Assembly (NCBI RefSeq): GCF_032926325.1
Contig: NZ_CP136709.1
Coordinates: 3,194,501 to 3,258,500 of the forward strand
Length of the DNA: 64,000 nt
Origin: Aestuariibaculum lutulentum
Lineage (GTDB): Bacteria; Bacteroidota; Bacteroidia; Flavobacteriales; Flavobacteriaceae
Direction: 5' to 3'
Below, piece by piece: positions 52,984 through 61,100 of the stretch. A program made the translations under genes and the position numbers. Numbering within the stretch: the stretch's first letter is position 1; every line of letters starts with the position of its first letter. Under the pieces are notes generated by a model, which saw only the letters and a program-made list of their open reading frames with translations, searched no databases and was not told the origin of the DNA.

Positions 52984-54768
52984 ATGAAAAACTTTACATC
53001 TACCCTAAGTAGGTTAATGACTAGTTTTTTTCTAGTCACAACCTTTACAATGGCAGCTCAAAACCATTCTTCAATAAAAGCAAATCTATCAAACCAGATT
53101 AAGCAATCCAAACAAGTTGTAGAAGGAAAAGTCATTTCTCAAGAATCCTTTTGGGATGATGCTCATCAAAATATATTTACTCGGCAAATCATTGAAGTGA
53201 ATAAAGTTTTTAAAGGAGAACTTTTAAAAACAGTAGAAGTAATTACTAATGGAGGAGTAGTGGATCTTGATGCTATTATTGTATCGCATAGTCTTCAACT
53301 AAAAAAAGGAGATTTTGGCATGTTCATTTTAGACGAAATATCTGATAAAAATTTAACCAGTAAGAATCGTAATAAGTTATTTCAGTCAGTTGGTGATTTA
53401 CAAGGATTCTATAAATATGATGTAAAAGGAAATGTTGCCAGTAATGGAGGAGCTATTTATGATAATATTTCTATTAAACTTTACAATGACATAATTAAGC
53501 AAACACAAAAGAATCCTGAAATTCTGAAATCAAATGAGCTAGAGATGAATGGAGAAATTCAAGATCAGGTAATTCAGAGTAATTTAGTTACCAACACTAC
53601 TTTAACAATGGCTTCGTTTAACGGAGCACGTTTTACTGCCGGAACTAAAAGCATTCTTACCATAAATGGTAGTGGTTTTGGCGATGTCAAAGGATCTGTT
53701 TCGTTTAGCGATGCTAATTTAGGTGGATTTTTTTATGCGGAAACGTTAGGAAGTCAGATTATGAGTTGGACAAACACGCAAATTGAAGTTGAAATACCAG
53801 ATTACGCAGGAACCGGTTATGTAAAAGTGAATACAATTGACAATGGCACTATAAAGTCTACAGAAAAACTTGTTATAGATTATGCCGAAGTTAATCTCAA
53901 TTATAACGGTAGAGCCTATCAAACTCAACATGTCGATAAGAATAATAATGGCGGCTACACTTGGTTTATGAATGAAGAATTTTATAATTCTGATGCAAAT
54001 GCAGCCTTTACAAGAGCCTTGAACACATGGAAATGCGAAACAGGTATTAATTGGGAGGTTTCTTCTGAAATCACTACACTTACCAAATATAATCTTTATG
54101 ATAATTTGAATACCATTACATTTACTGATAACATTGGAGCAACCACATTAGGACAGTGTTTTTCAAGATATGCAGGATGCGTTCAGGATGGTGCAATAAA
54201 GTGGTATGTTGTAGAAATGGATATCATATTTAACAGAAGTGTCAACTGGAATTACAGTACAGCCGAACCTATCAGTACTCAGGTAGACTTCGAAAGTGTT
54301 ACGGTTCATGAATTAGGTCATGGACATCAATTAGGGCATGTGGTAAACCCCGATATTATTATGCACTTTTCTTTGGAGTCTGGCGAAACTTTAAGAAAAT
54401 TAAATGCTATTGATATAGAGGGAGCACAGGATGTTCAAAGTCGAAGTACTTCAGGTGATGTTTGTGGAGAATTAAGTATGGTTTCTGCTTCTTGTGCTAT
54501 ACTAAGTAATGAAGATGTTGAAGTAACATCTCAATTTAGTATTTATCCGAATCCAGTAAAGAACACTCTTTTTATTAAAAACAATCATCACCTGCTTATT
54601 AAAAGTATAACCATATATAATATACAAGGAAGAGAAGTCTTTAAAAGATTAGACAATGATAATATTTTTCAAAAAGAAGTTAATGTGAGCCATTTAACAA
54701 GTGGTGTCTACTTGTTAAATATTCTTTCAGATCAAGGGAGTATAAGAAAAAAACTGATTATTAATTAA
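52984..54768 (+). CDS. Secreted matrixin-like metalloprotease with IPT/TIG domain and T9SS sorting domain
   Basis: A 594-residue protein. Signal peptide 1-26 (ends MAAQ); N-terminal region to ~200; an IPT/TIG Ig-like domain (~215-290, ARFTAGTKSILTINGSGFG); then a zincin domain with HELGHGHQLGH (H442, E443, H446, H452) and a possible Met-turn IIMHFSLESGE. The spacing is that of metzincins, but the usual Gly at position 8 of the motif is Gln (HExxHxxQxxH). The C-terminus (FSIYPNPVKNTLFIK to KKLIIN) is a type A sorting domain. A protease acting on the cell surface or exported is likely; whether it is active with the changed Gly is not known. Confidence 0.87.
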   Translation: MKNFTSTLSRLMTSFFLVTTFTMAAQNHSSIKANLSNQIKQSKQVVEGKVISQESFWDDAHQNIFTRQIIEVNKVFKGELLKTVEVITNGGVVDLDAIIVSHSLQLKKGDFGMFILDEISDKNLTSKNRNKLFQSVGDLQGFYKYDVKGNVASNGGAIYDNISIKLYNDIIKQTQKNPEILKSNELEMNGEIQDQVIQSNLVTNTTLTMASFNGARFTAGTKSILTINGSGFGDVKGSVSFSDANLGGFFYAETLGSQIMSWTNTQIEVEIPDYAGTGYVKVNTIDNGTIKSTEKLVIDYAEVNLNYNGRAYQTQHVDKNNNGGYTWFMNEEFYNSDANAAFTRALNTWKCETGINWEVSSEITTLTKYNLYDNLNTITFTDNIGATTLGQCFSRYAGCVQDGAIKWYVVEMDIIFNRSVNWNYSTAEPISTQVDFESVTVHELGHGHQLGHVVNPDIIMHFSLESGETLRKLNAIDIEGAQDVQSRSTSGDVCGELSMVSASCAILSNEDVEVTSQFSIYPNPVKNTLFIKNNHHLLIKSITIYNIQGREVFKRLDNDNIFQKEVNVSHLTSGVYLLNILSDQGSIRKKLIIN

Positions 54769-55125
54769 CTTATGTTAATTATTTCTACAACCTTTAGATT
54801 TTATCGAATAAACAAGTTCAATATTCTATTTTTTATAAAACATTGAATATCTGTTTGAAAAACTGATTATATTTTCTTATATTTATGGAGGTAAATTAAA
54901 ATCTCTCGACATAAAAGCATTTGATTAATAGCAGTTATTAAATGCCCTTTTTATCTTCTTTGTAATTTAGTGTATTAATTTGTTATGCGTATTTTTAAAA
55001 TTGCGCCATATCTTCTTGTCTTTACTATTTATTGTTGTGCACTGTTTAATAGCATCTGCACCATGTCTATTTTTCTTATTTATAGTTATGTAAACGAAAT
55101 CATTTATTAACTTAATTTAAATGTT
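54769..55125. promoter_or_regulatory. Intergenic region upstream of the PKD-repeat giant gene
   Basis: About 360 bp without a gene. It carries GCATTT...TTAATAGCAG...AAATGCCCTTTTTATC (54917-54955) and TTTACTATTTATTGTTGTG (55021-55039), both resembling the region upstream of the 25-repeat giant. GCATTT/AAATGC could form a stem with TTAATAGCA in the loop. Confidence 0.4.
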
Positions 55126-58100
55126 ATGTTTATGTACAAAATTACTAAAAACGATTTTCTTGGCAAGATCAGTAAATCGTATAAGACATTGCTATTGTGT
55201 TGTCTGTCCGTAATCACTTTTGGACTGTCAACGCAATTTTTTTATGCTCAAGATGTAGGTTCTTCTTCGGTACAGGCTAATTTTGGTATTGATGGTGATG
55301 TTTATGCCAATAGGCTGCAATTTCTAAATATAGAAATGCCTCCTGTGCCATATACAGTACCCCCAATAGGCACTGATGATTGGTTTAAAAGCGAAATGTG
55401 GCCAGGAGCTGGGTTAGGAGTTATTGATCAGGCTACGCCTCCACATAATCCTGATTCAGATCCCTTACCAGGAGGTATTATACCAGCATTAAATAATACA
55501 CCTTTTGAGAGACATCAATCGATTATTCCTTCCGATTTAGGAGTTAATCCGGCTGTTGTTGGTGTTATTGCGAACTTCCCTGTTGTATTGGAAGGAGTAA
55601 CACCATATTTATGGCTGGATGCTGTTTACGGTCGTGACACCTATGTTGATGGTGGTAGTGCAGAAACATCTTATTTCGCAGGTTCTGGAGATAAAAATCC
55701 TGATAATCCAAATACATGGAGTATAGGAACAGCGGGAAGTGTGCCTCAAAAAGACGATATTATTGATGTGTATGCTCACCTAAGAGGAGAGGGACCTCGT
55801 GTACCACCAAATATGCTTCCTGAAGGTGATCCTAATTATGATGCAAATGACGACAGACCATTTACTAGACTTTGGGCTTTTGCAGGCGGGTCTTTAGTAG
55901 TTACTAATGGTAATAAACATCTAGACTTTGAGTTTTTTCGTACTGATGCACAACTAGTTGGAGGAGCTATAATTAATACAGGAGGAGAAGGTGGTCGTAC
56001 TGCATGGACTTTTGATCCAAATGGTCCTGATGATGCACCAAATGGAGGCGACGATGGTAGTATTTTAATTCCGGGGACCATTATAGTTTCTGTTGATTAT
56101 GTAAACGGCGGGAATGTACCTGATATCAGAATCAGAGTTTGGATGAGTGAAACTACTTTTAATAATTATGATAATACATGGGATGGAAGACCCTTTAATG
56201 TAGATAAAACTGTAGCTTTTGAAAAAGGTACAGATTCAGGTGATTATGGCTATGCTGCTATTAATCCTAAAGCCGGAGGACTTAATATGTGGGGGCGTGT
56301 TAATGATGATAAGCTTTCAGATGCAGGGTCAACTACATTAGGCCCACCATGGGGTACTTGGCAAGGCGTTAAACCAACTGCGGTTAATAGTTATGAACGG
56401 TACCAATTTGTTGAGATCGGAATCGATTTAACAGCTTTTGGTTTAGATAGAAGAGGTAGTGAAGACCCATGTGCCAATATTTTAGGTAGTTTATTAGTTA
56501 AAACCCGTAGTAGTGGTGGTGGACCTAATGATGAGACTGCTTTTGGAAGCGAATTGAAAGATTTTGCAGGACCATATCGATTTGGTTATACAGTACCTCC
56601 TCCAATGCCGGAAGTAACAGATTTGGAAGCTTGTGAAGAAGGCAACAGCGGTATGGCGACATTTACTCTTGATAATGGAGTCACAAACAATGGTGGCGGT
56701 ATAATTTCTTTCCATACCTCACAAACAGATGCAGAGTTCGGAGCTAATCCTATAGCAGATGTGGATGGTGTTACACCGGGTACGCAATACACAACAGGTT
56801 CTACAACAATCTATGTACGTAGTGTTTTACCTCAATCAAATTGTGCCACAGTAGTATCCTTTGATATTGTAGTTAATGAATCACCAACGGCAGAGGCAGG
56901 TGATGATGATGCGGTATGTTATGATGATGGTGTAAACACGATGCAGTTAGACGGTTCAGCCAGTGGCGGAACCAGTCCTTATAGTTATGCATGGAGTGGA
57001 GATACCACGTATTTAAGTGCAACTAATATCGCCAATCCAACCCATGACAATGCACCGGCAGGTACCTACAATCTAACGTTAACAGTTACTGATGACAATG
57101 GCTGTGAGGATACCGATACCGTTCAATTGGTTGTATATCCAAATCCAACGGCAGAGGCAGGTGATGATGATGCCGTATGTTATGATGATGGTGTAAACAC
57201 AATGCAGTTAGACGGTTCAGCCAGTGGAGGAACCAGTCCTTATAGTTATGCATGGAGTGGAGACACTACGTATTTAAGTGCGACCAATATCGCCAATCCA
57301 ACCCATGACAATGCACCGGCAGGTACTTATAACCTGACCTTAACAGTTACTGATGACAATGGCTGTGAGGATACCGATACCGTTCAATTGGTTGTATATC
57401 CAAATCCAACGGCAGAGGCAGGTGATGATGATGCCGTATGTTATGATGATGGTGTAAACACAATGCAGTTAGACGGTTCAGCCAGTGGAGGAACCAGTCC
57501 TTATAGTTATGCATGGAGTGGAGACACTACGTATTTAAGTGCGACCAATATCGCCAATCCAACCCATGACAATGCACCGGCAGGTACCTACAATCTAACG
57601 TTAACAGTTACTGATGACAATGGCTGTGAGGATACCGATACCGTTCAATTGGTTGTATATCCAAATCCAACGGCAGAGGCAGGTGATGATGATGCCGTAT
57701 GTTATGATGATGGTGTAAACACAATGCAGTTAGACGGTTCAGCCAGTGGAGGAACCAGTCCTTATAGTTATGCATGGAGTGGAGACACTACGTATTTAAG
57801 TGCGACCAATATCGCCAATCCAACCCATGACAATGCACCGGCAGGTACTTATAACCTGACCTTAACAGTTACTGATGACAATGGCTGTGAGGATACCGAT
57901 ACCGTTCAATTGGTTGTATATCCAAATCCAACGGCAGAGGCAGGTGATGATGATGCCGTATGTTATGATGATGGTGTAAACACAATGCAGTTAGACGGTT
58001 CAGCCAGTGGCGGAACCAGTCCTTATAGTTATGCATGGAGTGGAGACACTACGTATTTAAGTGCGACCAATATCGCCAATCCAACCCATGACAATGCACC

Positions 58101-61100
58101 GGCAGGTACTTATAACCTGACCTTAACAGTTACTGATGACAATGGCTGTGAGGATACCGATACCGTTCAATTGGTTGTATATCCAAATCCAACGGCAGAG
58201 GCAGGTGATGATGATGCCGTATGTTATGATGATGGTGTAAACACAATGCAGTTAGACGGTTCAGCCAGTGGAGGAACCAGTCCTTATAGTTATGCATGGA
58301 GTGGAGACACTACGTATTTAAGTGCGACCAATATCGCCAATCCAACCCATGACAATGCACCGGCAGGTACTTATAACCTGACCTTAACAGTTACTGATGA
58401 CAATGGCTGTGAGGATACCGATACCGTTCAATTGGTTGTATATCCAAATCCAACGGCAGAGGCAGGTGATGATGATGCCGTATGTTATGATGATGGTGTA
58501 AACACAATGCAGTTAGACGGTTCAGCCAGTGGAGGAACCAGTCCTTATAGTTATGCATGGAGTGGAGACACTACGTATTTAAGTGCGACCAATATCGCCA
58601 ATCCAACCCATGACAATGCACCGGCAGGTACCTACAATCTAACGTTAACAGTTACTGATGACAATGGCTGTGAGGATACCGATACCGTTCAATTGGTGGT
58701 ATATCCAAATCCAACGGCAGAGGCAGGTGATGATGATGCCGTATGTTATGATGATGGTGTAAACACGATGCAGTTAGACGGTTCAGCCAGTGGCGGAACC
58801 AGTCCTTATAGTTATGCATGGAGTGGAGACACTACGTATTTAAGTGCGACCAATATCGCCAATCCAACCCATGATAATGCACCGGCAGGTACTTATAACC
58901 TGACCTTAACAGTTACTGATGACAACGGCTGTGAGGATACCGATACCGTTCAATTGGTTGTATATCCAAATCCAACGGCAGAGGCAGGTGATGATGATGC
59001 GGTATGTTATGATGACGGTGTAAACACAATGCAGTTAGACGGTTCAGCCAGTGGCGGAACCAGTCCTTATAGTTATGCATGGAGTGGAGACACTACGTAT
59101 TTAAGTGCGACCAATATCGCCAATCCAACCCATGATAATGCACCGGCAGGTACTTATAACCTGACCTTAACAGTAACTGATGACAATGGCTGTGAGGATA
59201 CCGATACCGTTCAATTGGTTGTATATCCAAATCCAACGGCAGAGGCAGGTGATGATGATGCGGTATGTTATGATGATGGTGTAAACACAATGCAGTTAGA
59301 TGGTTCAGCCAGTGGCGGAACCAGTCCTTATAGTTATGCATGGAGTGGAGATACCACGTATTTAAGTGCAACTAATATTGCCAATCCAACCCATGACAAT
59401 GCACCGGCAGGTACCTACAATCTAACGTTAACAGTTACTGATGACAATGGCTGTGAGGATACCGATACCGTTCAATTGGTTGTATATCCAAATCCAACGG
59501 CAGAGGCAGGTGATGATGATGCCGTATGTTATGATGATGGTGTAAACACAATGCAGTTAGACGGTTCAGCCAGTGGAGGAACCAGTCCTTATAGTTATGC
59601 ATGGAGTGGAGACACTACGTATTTAAGTGCGACCAATATCGCCAATCCAACCCATGACAATGCACCGGCAGGTACTTATAACCTGACCTTAACAGTTACT
59701 GATGACAATGGCTGTGAGGATACCGATACCGTTCAATTGGTTGTATATCCAAATCCAACGGCAGAGGCAGGTGATGATGATGCCGTATGTTATGATGATG
59801 GTGTAAACACAATGCAGTTAGACGGTTCAGCCAGTGGCGGAACCAGTCCTTATAGTTATGCATGGAGTGGAGACACTACGTATTTAAGTGCGACCAATAT
59901 CGCCAATCCAACCCATGACAATGCACCGGCAGGTACCTACAATCTAACGTTAACAGTTACTGATGACAATGGCTGTGAGGATACCGATACCGTTCAATTG
60001 GTTGTATATCCAAATCCAACGGCAGAGGCAGGTGATGATGATGCGGTATGTTATGATGATGGTGTAAACACAATGCAGTTAGACGGTTCAGCCAGTGGAG
60101 GAACCAGTCCTTATAGTTATGCATGGAGTGGAGACACTACGTATTTAAGTGCAACTAATATTGCCAATCCAACCCATGACAATGCACCGGCAGGTACCTA
60201 CAATCTAACGTTAACAGTTACTGATGACAATGGCTGTGAGGATACCGATACCGTTCAATTGGTTGTATATCCAAATCCAACGGCAGAGGCAGGTGATGAT
60301 GATGCCGTATGTTATGATGATGGTGTAAACACAATGCAGTTAGACGGTTCAGCCAGTGGCGGAACCAGTCCTTATAGTTATGCATGGAGTGGAGATACCA
60401 CGTATTTAAGTGCAACTAATATTGCCAATCCAACCCATGATAATGCACCGGCAGGTACTTATAACCTGACCTTAACAGTTACTGATGACAACGGCTGTGA
60501 GGATACCGATACCGTTCAATTGGTTGTATATCCAAATCCAACGGCAGAGGCAGGTGATGATGATGCGGTATGTTATGATGACGGTGTAAACACAATGCAG
60601 TTAGACGGTTCAGCCAGTGGCGGAACCAGTCCTTATAGTTATGCATGGAGTGGAGACACTACGTATTTAAGTGCGACCAATATCGCCAATCCAACCCATG
60701 ACAATGCACCGGCAGGTACCTACAATCTAACGTTAACAGTTACTGATGACAATGGCTGTGAGGATACCGATACCGTTCAATTGGTGGTATATCCAAATCC
60801 AACGGCAGAGGCAGGTGATGATGATGCCGTATGTTATGATGATGGTGTAAACACAATGCAGTTAGACGGTTCAGCCAGTGGCGGAACCAGTCCTTATAGT
60901 TATGCATGGAGTGGAGATACCACGTATTTAAGTGCAACTAATATTGCCAATCCAACCCATGATAATGCACCGGCAGGTACTTATAACCTGACCTTAACAG
61001 TTACTGATGACAACGGCTGTGAGGATACCGATACCGTTCAATTGGTTGTATATCCAAATCCAACGGCAGAGGCAGGTGATGATGATGCGGTATGTTATGA

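Noticed and set aside
59093..60937. His-rich minus-strand frames (HLHHHHNI-type) inside the PKD array
   Set aside because: These are shadows of GATGATGAT-type codons of the plus-strand PKD repeats and have no independent support.
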